Shown here piece by piece: positions 57,122 through 64,000 of a stretch of DNA of 64,000 bases. Position numbers and translations under genes: made by a program. The stretch is from the NCBI GenBank assembly GCA_965246805.1, contig CBDFFO010000006.1, positions 372,001 to 436,000 on the forward strand, read 5' to 3'. The stretch is from Schlegelella_A sp965246805. Its GTDB lineage: Bacteria > Pseudomonadota > Gammaproteobacteria > Burkholderiales > Burkholderiaceae_C. The notes under the pieces were generated by a model, which worked only from the letters and a program-made list of their open reading frames with translations, searched no databases and was not told the origin of the DNA. Each line of letters starts with the position of its first letter. Position 1 is the first letter of the stretch.

Positions 57122-58393
57122 ATGAGCGCCATCGCCGGAATCCTCGCCGACAAAGTCGATTCACTCGCGCTGCCGCTGGCCGTGGTGCTGCCGGGCGGGA
57201 GCCGGATCGGTGCCCGCGACGCAGCCGTCACGGTGCGCGTCAACGATCTCGGTGCGCTCGTCCACATCGCGACCGGGCAAATCGGCAAGTTCGGCCAGGA
57301 CTATGTCGATGGCCGCGTCGATTTCGACGGCAACCTGCGTGACCTGATGGCGGTCGCCGCCGACCTGATGGGGGGCGCCGACCCGAGCGAAGCGTCGCCG
57401 GTGAGTGCGCCATTCGCGTGGGTGCGCGAACTGATGCTGCTCGCTCGATCCCGCGCCCACCACAAGCCACAGGAAGACGCGAAGCAGATCGAGTTCCACT
57501 ATGACGTCTCGGACGAGTTCTATGCGCTCTGGCTCGACCCGAAGCGGCTCTACTCGTGCGCGTACTTTCACGCGGCCGAGATGGACCTCGCAGCGGCCCA
57601 GGAAGCCAAGCTCGAACACATCTGCAAGAAGCTGATGCTCAAGCCCGGCGAGCGCTTCCTCGACATCGGCGCCGGCTGGGGTGGTTTGCTGATGTGGGCC
57701 GCCGAACACCACGGCGTGCGCGGCGAGGGCATCACGCTCAGCCGCAACCAGCATGCGCACGTGAATCGGCTGATCGTTGAGAAAGGCCTGGGCGGCCGCG
57801 TCTCGATGCGGCTGCTCGACTACCGCGACATGCCGGAGAACGAGACCTTCGACAAGATCGCCTCGGTCGGCATGTTCGAGCATGTCGGCCGCGCGCATTT
57901 GCCGGCCTACTTCGAAAAGATCGATCGCCTGCTCACGCCGGGTGGGCTTCTCCTCAACCATGGCATCACCGCGGGCGGCACGCACAACAACAAGCTCGGC
58001 AACGGCATGGGTGACTTCATCGAGACGAACATCTTCCCGGGTGGCGAGCTGCTGCACGTGTCGCACGTGCTGAAGGTGATGAGCGAAGCGAAGCTCGAGC
58101 CGCTCGACGTCGAAAGCCTGCGTCCGCACTACGCGAAGACGCTCTGGGCCTGGAGCGACTCGCTCGAAGCGCAACTCGATGCGGCCGCGAAAGTCGCGCG
58201 GCCTGAAACCATTCGCGCCTTTCGGCTCTACCTGGCCGGCAGTGCGCTCTGTTTCGAGCGCGGCTGGATCTCGCTCTACCAGATGCTCGGTGCGAGACGC
58301 ACCGGCTCAGTCACCGACGGTCCCATGCGCGGCGCACAATCGGTCTACCCCTTTCAACGGGACTACATGTACCCGGCAACGCCATCAAGATGA
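57122..58393 (+). CDS. Cyclopropane-fatty-acyl-phospholipid synthase family methyltransferase
   Basis: A 423-residue SAM-dependent enzyme. The SAM site is FLDIGAGWGGLLMWAAEHHG near residue 179, preceded by HYDVSDEFYALWLDPKRLYSC-type residues (split here as HYDVSDEFYALWL and DPKRLYSCAYF), with SVGMFEHVGRAHLPAYFEKI following. It probably adds a methylene or methyl group to unsaturated membrane lipids. The stop overlaps the next ATG (ATGA). Confidence 0.88.
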   Translation: MSAIAGILADKVDSLALPLAVVLPGGSRIGARDAAVTVRVNDLGALVHIATGQIGKFGQDYVDGRVDFDGNLRDLMAVAADLMGGADPSEASPVSAPFAWVRELMLLARSRAHHKPQEDAKQIEFHYDVSDEFYALWLDPKRLYSCAYFHAAEMDLAAAQEAKLEHICKKLMLKPGERFLDIGAGWGGLLMWAAEHHGVRGEGITLSRNQHAHVNRLIVEKGLGGRVSMRLLDYRDMPENETFDKIASVGMFEHVGRAHLPAYFEKIDRLLTPGGLLLNHGITAGGTHNNKLGNGMGDFIETNIFPGGELLHVSHVLKVMSEAKLEPLDVESLRPHYAKTLWAWSDSLEAQLDAAAKVARPETIRAFRLYLAGSALCFERGWISLYQMLGARRTGSVTDGPMRGAQSVYPFQRDYMYPATPSR

Positions 58394-58710
58394 TTTACAA
58401 ATTCCGATCGAAGGCCCACGGCGACCTTCTGATGCTCGCCGTGAATGGCGACCACATGCTGCGCATCATCGGCAAGGAGCCGGCCCCGCGAGGGATCATC
58501 GAAGCGAAGGCGCTGCCGGCCGCGATGTCGGCGCTCGCAGCCGCGATCGCGCACGACGAGCAATGGCATGCCGAGCACGGCAACGAAGACACCGAGGCTG
58601 CGCCGGCCGACGCCGCGGCCCGCGTGCGCCTGCACCAACGGATGTGGCCGATGCTCGAGATGATGAGGCGCGCCGAAGCCGAGAACGCCGACATCGTCTG
58701 GGGCGTGTAG
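58390..58710 (+). CDS. DUF1840 family protein
   Basis: A 106-residue protein with the DUF1840 pattern: MIYKFRSKAHGDLLMLAVNG, HMLRIIGKEPAPRGII and, at the end, RMWPMLEMMRRAEAENADIV. Conserved in betaproteobacteria; function unknown. Coupled to the upstream methyltransferase by ATGA. Confidence 0.88.
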   Translation: MIYKFRSKAHGDLLMLAVNGDHMLRIIGKEPAPRGIIEAKALPAAMSALAAAIAHDEQWHAEHGNEDTEAAPADAAARVRLHQRMWPMLEMMRRAEAENADIVWGV

Positions 58711-58714
58711 CGCG

Positions 58715-59407
58715 TTGGATGCCTCCGAAGCCACGCGTGTCGTTGCGGTCCGTCATGGTGAAACGGCGTGGAACGCCGACTGCCGCATGCAGGGGCACCT
58801 CGACATCCCGTTGAACGAGACGGGGCGGTGGCAGGCCATGCGTGCCGCCGATGCGTTGTCGGGCGAGGGCATCACCGCCATTTACGCGAGCGACCTTTCG
58901 CGCGCGCACGACACCGCGCTCGCGCTGTCGGCGCGGATCGGTGTGCCGGTGCTCGTCGATGCGGGGTTGCGCGAGCGGTGCTTCGGCGTGTTCCAGGGCC
59001 TCGCCTTCACCGAGATCGAGACGCGCTGGCCCGATCAGAGCCGGCGCTGGAGGCAGCGTGACCCGGCGTTCGCACCCGAGGGCGCCGAGACCTTGACCGG
59101 GTTCTGTACACGCAGCGTCGACACCGCGAGCCGCATGGCGGCAGCGCATCTCGGCGCGACGATCGCGATCGTCGCGCACGGCGGCGTGCTCGACTGCCTG
59201 TACCGCGCCGCCACCCGCGTCGACCTTCAGACGGCGCGCACCTGGCAGCTCGGCAATGCCGGCATCAACCGATTGCTCTACACGCTTCAGGGCTTCACGC
59301 TGATCGGCTGGGGCGACGTGCAGCACCTCGATCGTTCGGGGCTCGACGAGCGCAACGATGGGCCGATCGACCCGCTCACGCCGACCCGAGCGTTGCCGCT
59401 GCGCTAG
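58715..59407 (+). CDS. Histidine phosphatase family protein (GpmB-like)
   Basis: A 230-residue phosphoglycerate-mutase-fold phosphatase. The catalytic motif is VAVRHGETAWN with His near residue 14, ASDLSRAHDTA supplies the second Arg, LRERCFGVFQG the Glu, and IVAHGGVLDCLYR the second His near residue 155. It starts at TTG, four bases after the DUF1840 stop; no ATG fits before the RHGE motif. The substrate is unknown. Confidence 0.87.
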   Translation: MDASEATRVVAVRHGETAWNADCRMQGHLDIPLNETGRWQAMRAADALSGEGITAIYASDLSRAHDTALALSARIGVPVLVDAGLRERCFGVFQGLAFTEIETRWPDQSRRWRQRDPAFAPEGAETLTGFCTRSVDTASRMAAAHLGATIAIVAHGGVLDCLYRAATRVDLQTARTWQLGNAGINRLLYTLQGFTLIGWGDVQHLDRSGLDERNDGPIDPLTPTRALPLR

Positions 59408-59501
59408 GGCAAATCCCGTGAGGGCTTACCCCCGCGCGGGGTTTTCGCCAGCGGTTTGCTCCGTAGACTGCCGTCCTTCCCTCTGAAGCGAGTTCAGCCG
59501 A

Positions 59502-60413
59502 TTGAACGCGCACGGCAATCCATCGCGTTTCATGCAAGCTTCGTCGCCCTTACTTCAAGTCGCGCCAGCCCGCGGTGTCGCCCGCTCAGGCGTGGCGACG
59601 GGTGTCGCGGCCAGGAGCGGCGCCGCGACGGCGCTGGTGCCCTCGGTGTCGCGCGCGCTTTCGCTGCTCGAACGTCTGGCTGTCGCTCGCGAACCGATGT
59701 CGCTCGGCCGGCTCGCGACCGAACTCGCGTTGCCGAAGAGCAGCGTGCACGGGCTTTGCAACACGCTGATGTCGTTCGGCTACTTGCGCCGCCAGGCCGA
59801 CGGCGCCTTCCTGATCGGCCCGCGCGTGATGGGCCTGGCCGAAGCCTTCGTGGCCGGAACCGACGTCGCGGGCGAGTTCAACGCGCTGTGGACCGACACC
59901 GGTTCATCGCCCGAGGAAACCGTGGTGCTCTCGGTGCTGAACGGTGGCGATGCGCTTTACGTTGCGGTGCGCAACAGTGCCCGACCGTTCGGCCTCGCGT
60001 TCAACGTCGGCATGCGGTTGCCAGCCTACTTGTCCGGCAGCGGCAAGGCGATGCTTGCATTCCGCCCGGCCGCCGAGGCGCGCCGGCTCTGCCCCCAGGG
60101 CCCGTTCGCACGGCTGACGAAAAAAGGGCCGGCCGATTTCGACTCGTTCACGAAAGAGCTCGCGCTCATCCGGCGCCGCGGCTACAGCACCGACGACGAG
60201 GCCGTGCGCGAGGGCGTCTATTCGTTCGGCGCGCCGGTGTTCGATGCGACGGGCGCGGCCGTCGCCGGTGTCGCGGTCTGCGTCAACAAGGCGATGCGTG
60301 GCGCCGCGCGCGGCCAGCGTCATCGCGACGCGGCGCTCGCCGTCGCCGCGGCGCTGACGAAGCGGCTGGGCGGCGACGTGCGTGCCGCGGGCGCATCGAA
60401 AGGCGGCGCATGA
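59502..60413 (+). CDS. IclR-family transcriptional regulator
   Basis: A 303-residue IclR regulator. The winged helix spans VSRALSLLERLAVAREPMSL and GRLATELALPKSSVHGLCNT. The effector domain shows ALYVAVRNSARPFGLAFNVG, RLPAYLSGSGKAMLAF and EGVYSFGAPVFDATGAAVAG. The first 45 residues are Ala-rich. TTG 59502 or ATG 59532 may be the start. The stop overlaps livG (ATGA), so the regulator is part of the transporter operon and probably senses its substrate. Confidence 0.83.
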   Translation: MNAHGNPSRFMQASSPLLQVAPARGVARSGVATGVAARSGAATALVPSVSRALSLLERLAVAREPMSLGRLATELALPKSSVHGLCNTLMSFGYLRRQADGAFLIGPRVMGLAEAFVAGTDVAGEFNALWTDTGSSPEETVVLSVLNGGDALYVAVRNSARPFGLAFNVGMRLPAYLSGSGKAMLAFRPAAEARRLCPQGPFARLTKKGPADFDSFTKELALIRRRGYSTDDEAVREGVYSFGAPVFDATGAAVAGVAVCVNKAMRGAARGQRHRDAALAVAAALTKRLGGDVRAAGASKGGA

Positions 60414-61225
60414 GCACCGCCGTCGGCAACGCCGGGCGGGGTGCGGGCGGCGCATCGACCTTCATCCTCGAGACCACCGACCTCACCAAGTCGTTCAAGG
60501 GTTTCGTCGCCGTCGAGAAGGTGAACCTGCACGTGAAGCGCGGCACCATCCATGCGCTGATCGGCCCGAACGGCGCCGGCAAGACGACCTGCTTCAATCT
60601 GCTCACGAAATTCCTGATCCCGACCTCGGGCCGCATCGTCTTCGACGGCGCCGACATCACCGCCGAGAGGCCGGCGCAGATCGCGCGCCGGGGCGTCGTG
60701 CGCTCGTTCCAGATCTCGGCCGTGTTCGCGCACCTGTCGGTGCTCGAGAACGTGCGCGTCGCGTTGCAGAGAAAGCTCGGCACATCGTTTCAGTTCTGGC
60801 GCTCCGATCAGTCGCTCACGCAGCTCGATGGCGATGCGCTCGCGCTGCTGCGCGAGGTCGATCTCGAGCCGTATGCGCAGATCCCGGCGGTGGAGTTGAG
60901 CTACGGCCGCAAGCGCGCGCTCGAGATCGCGACCACGCTGGCGATGGACCCGAAGCTGATGCTGCTCGACGAACCGACCCAAGGCATGGGCCTCGAAGAC
61001 GTCGACCGGATTCGCCAGCTCATCAAGCGTGTCGCGGCGAACCGCACCGTGTTGATGGTCGAGCACAACATGAGCGTGGTCGCGAGCATCGCCGACACCA
61101 TCACGGTGTTGCAGCGTGGCTCGACGCTGGCCGAAGGCCCGTACAGCGACGTGTCGAAGAACCCCGCGGTGATCGAGGCTTACATGGGCAGCGCGCAGAC
61201 CGAGCTCGCGGGGGCGCACGGATGA
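60410..61225 (+). CDS. livG: Branched-chain-type ABC transporter ATPase LivG (cluster 2)
   Basis: A 271-residue ABC ATPase. Walker A is GPNGAGKTT, then GVVRSFQISAVFAHLSVLEN, signature ELSYGRKRALEIATTLA and Walker B LMLLDEPTQGMGLEDVD. The extra 18 N-terminal residues are Gly/Ala-rich. Overlaps the regulator stop and the small ORF start, each by four bases. Confidence 0.9.
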   Translation: MSTAVGNAGRGAGGASTFILETTDLTKSFKGFVAVEKVNLHVKRGTIHALIGPNGAGKTTCFNLLTKFLIPTSGRIVFDGADITAERPAQIARRGVVRSFQISAVFAHLSVLENVRVALQRKLGTSFQFWRSDQSLTQLDGDALALLREVDLEPYAQIPAVELSYGRKRALEIATTLAMDPKLMLLDEPTQGMGLEDVDRIRQLIKRVAANRTVLMVEHNMSVVASIADTITVLQRGSTLAEGPYSDVSKNPAVIEAYMGSAQTELAGAHG

Positions 61226-61311
61226 GCGCCGCCTGGCCGACTGGCCGCGAATCGGCGACACCGGGCTCCGGGGCTCGCACGGCCATGCGCCGCACGAAGG
61301 TGCCCCGATGA
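61222..61311 (+). CDS. 29-residue ORF linking livG and livF
   Basis: ATG at 61222 overlaps the livG stop (ATGA) and its own TGA overlaps the livF ATG (ATGA), so livG, this ORF and livF form a continuous overlap chain. The peptide begins MSAAWPTGRESATPG and ends RRTKVPR, basic and Ala/Gly-rich, with no recognisable domain. It may serve only to pass ribosomes to livF. Confidence 0.45.
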   Translation: MSAAWPTGRESATPGSGARTAMRRTKVPR

Positions 61312-62015
61312 GCGCTGTCCCGTTTCTCGAAGTGACCGACCTTCAGGGCTGGTACGGCGAGTCGCACGTGCTGCACGGCGTGAATTTTCGGGTCGCCGAA
61401 GGCGAGGTCGTGACCCTGCTCGGCCGCAACGGGGCGGGTCGCACCAGCACGCTGCGCGCGATCATGGGCCTGATCGGCTCGCGGCGAGGTTCGATCAAGG
61501 TGTTGGGCCACGAGACGATCGCGATGCCGACGCACCGCATCGCGCGCCTCGGCATCGGTTACTGCCCGGAAGAGCGCGGCATTTTCTCGAGCCTCTCGGC
61601 CGAAGAGAACCTGCTGCTGCCGCCGGTGCTGAGCCCGGGTGGCATGGCCATCGATCAGATCTACACGATGTTTCCGAACCTGCGCGAGCGCGCATCGAGC
61701 CAGGGCACGCGACTCTCGGGCGGCGAGCAGCAGATGCTCGCGGTGGCCCGCATCCTGCGCACCGGTGCGCGGCTCCTGCTGCTCGACGAGATCTCCGAAG
61801 GGCTCGCGCCGGTCATCGTGCAGAAGCTCGCCGAGATGGTGCACGCGTTACGAGAGGGCGGCTACACCGTCCTGATGGTGGAGCAGAACTTTCGCTTCGC
61901 GGCGCCGCTCGCGGATCGCTTAGTGGTCATGGAACACGGCGAGGTGATCCAGGAGTTCACGCAGAGCGAACTGCCGTCGCGCATCGATCGACTTCACGAA
62001 TACCTCGGCGTTTGA
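61308..62015 (+). CDS. livF: Branched-chain-type ABC transporter ATPase LivF (cluster 2)
   Basis: A 235-residue ABC ATPase. Walker A reads GRNGAGRTS, where the usual Lys of GxGKT/S is Arg (GAGRT), a notable change. The signature is LSGGEQQMLAVARIL and Walker B is LLLLDEISEGLAPVIV, with Ile for the common Pro after DE. The Lys-to-Arg change in Walker A would weaken ATP hydrolysis unless LivG carries the load. Confidence 0.88.
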   Translation: MSAVPFLEVTDLQGWYGESHVLHGVNFRVAEGEVVTLLGRNGAGRTSTLRAIMGLIGSRRGSIKVLGHETIAMPTHRIARLGIGYCPEERGIFSSLSAEENLLLPPVLSPGGMAIDQIYTMFPNLRERASSQGTRLSGGEQQMLAVARILRTGARLLLLDEISEGLAPVIVQKLAEMVHALREGGYTVLMVEQNFRFAAPLADRLVVMEHGEVIQEFTQSELPSRIDRLHEYLGV

Positions 62016-62079
62016 CGGCGCGCCGCGAAAACGTTCAGTTCCCGTCGCCCTCCCTTTCAACAATCAAGAAGGACATTCC

Positions 62080-63294
62080 ATGAAACTCAATTCCATCTCC
62101 GCCGCCAGCGCGCTCGTCGTCGGCATGGCGTTCGGGGCCGCGGCGCCTGCACAAGCCCAGGTCTCGGGCGACGTCGTCAAGATCGGTTTCATCACCGACC
62201 TCTCCGGTCTCTATGCGGACATCGATGGTCCTGCCGGTGCCGAGGCGATCCGCATGGCGATCGCCGACATGGGCGGCGCGATCGCGGGCAAGAAGATCGA
62301 ACTGCTGGTCGCCGACCACCAGAACAAGCCCGACGTCGCCGCTGCGAAGGCGCGCGAGTGGTTCGACCAGCAAGGCATGGATGTGCTGATCGGCGGCACC
62401 AACTCCGGCACCAGCCTGGCGATGGCGAAGGTGGCGGCCGAGAAGAAGAAACCGTTCATGGCGGTCGGTGCGGGCAGCTCGGCCCTCACCAACGACCAGT
62501 GCACGGCCTACACCGTGCACTATGCGTACGACACCACGGCGCTCGCCAAAGGCACGGCACCGGCCGTCGTCAAGTCGGGCGGCAAGAGCTGGTATTTCCT
62601 GACCGCCGATTACGCGTTCGGCACCGCGTTGCAGGCCGACGCCACGACGGCCGTGAAGGCCGCGGGCGGCAACGTCGTCGGTTCGGTGCGCGCACCGCTG
62701 TCGTCGAGCGACTTCTCGTCGTTCCTGCTGCAGGCGCAGGCCAGTAAGGCCGACATCCTCGGCCTCGCCAACGCCGGTGGCGACACCATCAACGCCATCA
62801 AGGCGGCGAACGAGTTCGGCATCACGAAGACGATGAAGCTCGCCGGCTTGCTGATGTTCATCAACGACGTGCACTCGCTCGGCCTCAAGGCCACTCAGGG
62901 CATGTACCTGACCGACAGCTGGTACTGGAACCAGAACGCCGAGTCGCGGGCCTGGTCGAAGCGTTTCTTCGAGAAGTTCAAGCGCATGCCGTCGTCGCTG
63001 CAGGCGGCCGACTACTCCGTCACTCAGTTCTACCTGAACGCCGTGAAGTCCATCAGCTCCGACGATGGCGAAAAAGTCATGACGCAACTGCGCAAGGCCA
63101 AGGTCAACGACATGTACGCGAAGAACGGCTACATCCGCGCCGACGGCACGATGGTGCACGACATGTACCTGATGCAGGTGAAGACGCCGGAGCAGTCGAA
63201 CACGCCGTGGGACTACTACAACGTGGTCGCGACGACCAAGGGCGAAGACGCGTTCATCTCGAAGGCCGACAGCAAATGCGCGCTCTGGAAGTAG
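62080..63294 (+). CDS. livK: Branched-chain-type ABC transporter substrate-binding protein
   Basis: A 404-residue periplasmic binding protein. The signal peptide is ASALVVGMAFGAAAPAQA, and the mature part begins VVKIGFITDLSGLYADIDGP, the type I fold of Leu/Ile/Val-binding relatives. IGGTNSGTSLAMAKVAAEKK and DYAFGTALQADATTAVKAAG are further blocks. AAGAAGGA precedes the ATG. Sequences of this group bind aromatic or dicarboxylic acids as often as amino acids; the ligand is unknown. Confidence 0.9.
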   Translation: MKLNSISAASALVVGMAFGAAAPAQAQVSGDVVKIGFITDLSGLYADIDGPAGAEAIRMAIADMGGAIAGKKIELLVADHQNKPDVAAAKAREWFDQQGMDVLIGGTNSGTSLAMAKVAAEKKKPFMAVGAGSSALTNDQCTAYTVHYAYDTTALAKGTAPAVVKSGGKSWYFLTADYAFGTALQADATTAVKAAGGNVVGSVRAPLSSSDFSSFLLQAQASKADILGLANAGGDTINAIKAANEFGITKTMKLAGLLMFINDVHSLGLKATQGMYLTDSWYWNQNAESRAWSKRFFEKFKRMPSSLQAADYSVTQFYLNAVKSISSDDGEKVMTQLRKAKVNDMYAKNGYIRADGTMVHDMYLMQVKTPEQSNTPWDYYNVVATTKGEDAFISKADSKCALWK

Positions 63295-63350
63295 GCTACT
63301 TCGTCTCCTGACCACCGTTCGACGAGCCACCACCGAGCAGCAGCACACGC

Positions 63351-64000
63351 ATGGAAATCTTCGGCATTCCACTGCAGGCCTTCCTGAGCCAGCTGCTGCT
63401 CGGGCTCGTCAACGGTTCGTTCTACGCGTTGCTGAGCCTCGGCCTCGCGGTCATCTTCGGGCTGCTCGGCATCGTCAACTTCGCGCACGGCGCGCTCTAC
63501 ATGGTGGGCGCGTACGTCGCCTACATCGCGCTCGATTCGTTCGGCATCAATTTCTGGTTCGCGCTCGTGATCGCGCCGGTGGTGGTGGGCGCACTCGGCG
63601 TGGCGATCGAACGCGTTCTGCTGCGCCGGCTCTACAAGATCGACCCGATCTACGGGCTCCTGCTCACGTTCGGCATCTCGTTGATCGCCGAAGGTGCGTT
63701 TCGTCGCGTGTACGGCGTGTCGGGCCAGTCGTACCCGGTGCCCGAGTTGCTGCAGGGCGCGACCAATCTCGGCTTCATGACGCTGCCGAACTACCGCGCC
63801 TTCGTGGTGCTCGCCTCGATGGTCGTGTGCCTGGGCACCTGGTTCACGATCGAGCGCACCCCGCTCGGCGCCACGCTGCGCGCGGGCACCGAGAACCCGG
63901 CGCTCGTGCAGGCCTTCGGCACCAACGTGCCGCTCATGGTGATGCTCACCTATGCTGCCGGCGCTGGCCTCGCGGCTCTGGCCGGCGTGCTGGCTGCGCC
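63351..64000 (+). CDS. livH: Branched-chain-type ABC transporter permease LivH (cluster 2, 5' part)
   Basis: The first 216 codons of a LivH permease, open to the window end. It begins MEIFGIPLQAFLSQLLLGLV and contains AVIFGLLGIVNFAHGALYMV, VAIERVLLRRLYKIDP and GLLLTFGISLIAEGAFR. A LivM gene is expected just downstream. The product forms the channel of the second liv system. Confidence 0.9.
   Translation, partial: MEIFGIPLQAFLSQLLLGLVNGSFYALLSLGLAVIFGLLGIVNFAHGALYMVGAYVAYIALDSFGINFWFALVIAPVVVGALGVAIERVLLRRLYKIDPIYGLLLTFGISLIAEGAFRRVYGVSGQSYPVPELLQGATNLGFMTLPNYRAFVVLASMVVCLGTWFTIERTPLGATLRAGTENPALVQAFGTNVPLMVMLTYAAGAGLAALAGVLAA

Noticed and set aside
1..64000. CRISPR arrays, tRNA or rRNA genes, insertion sequences, prophage or integrase genes
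   Set aside because: No regularly spaced repeats, transposase or integrase motifs, or recognisable tRNA arms were found by reading. A short tRNA could still be missed without a covariance search.

Overview
The window is GC-rich and densely coded. ATGA/GTGA stop-start overlaps are frequent, and the gene families are typical of a betaproteobacterium of the Burkholderiales: the nrt-nir-nas operon, Bug-type binding proteins, 2-aminobenzoyl-CoA genes, PEP-CTERM traces, and abundant palindromic repeats built around CTCTCCC-GGGAGAG. Assignment below the order is not possible from sequence reading alone. I saw no rRNA, tRNA, CRISPR array, transposase or prophage genes.

Layout. (1) 1-4558: corrinoid uptake, with the 3' end of a TonB-dependent receptor, btuF-btuC-btuD, and a convergent second BtuF-like protein. 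(2) 4594-5864: a serine hydrolase behind an OmpA-domain remnant. (3) 5957-9306: livHMGF, a branched-chain-type ABC transporter without its own binding protein. (4) 9402-13405: PerM-type permease, single-domain response regulator, DsrE-like protein, pobA and a dehydrogenase remnant. (5) 13502-24514, minus strand: a nitrate assimilation regulon, nasT then nrtA-nrtB-nrtD-GAF protein-nirB-nirD-nasA. The nrtA leader has an NtrC-like site, a sigma-54 promoter, a two-hairpin ANTAR-binding RNA and an overlapping attenuator, so the whole control circuit can be read from the DNA. (6) 24647-31612: an exported protein, NhaR-like regulator, BI-1 and TerC membrane proteins, an arsR-arsC-aquaporin arsenic operon and a zinc-ribbon membrane protein. 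(7) 31962-41660: a CoA-dependent aromatic (probably 2-aminobenzoate) cluster with the fused monooxygenase/reductase, MarR regulator, enoyl-CoA hydratase, GST, acyl-CoA dehydrogenase, RidA, gcdH and CoA ligase. Three of these genes carry palindromic repeats in frame inside the coding sequence. (8) 41781-45401: AraC regulator divergent from a large di-heme peroxidase. (9) 45410-47170: a stretch of broken genes. (10) 47215-50366: DUF3253, DHFR-like reductase, MFS exporter and a VapBC pair. (11) 50388-55135: a second pyruvate dehydrogenase E1, an FAH-family hydrolase and a Bug-type binding protein. (12) 55331-59407: HD-GYP protein, cyclopropane-fatty-acid synthase-like methyltransferase, DUF1840, histidine phosphatase. 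(13) 59502-64000: IclR regulator and a second liv transporter (livG, small ORF, livF, livK, livH) running off the window.

The genes describe a soil or water generalist that takes up corrinoids, assimilates nitrate under nitrogen control, degrades aromatic acids by hydroxylation (pobA) and CoA-thioester routes, and imports small organic acids or amino acids. Seven broken genes and the many palindromic repeats point to continuing small rearrangements.
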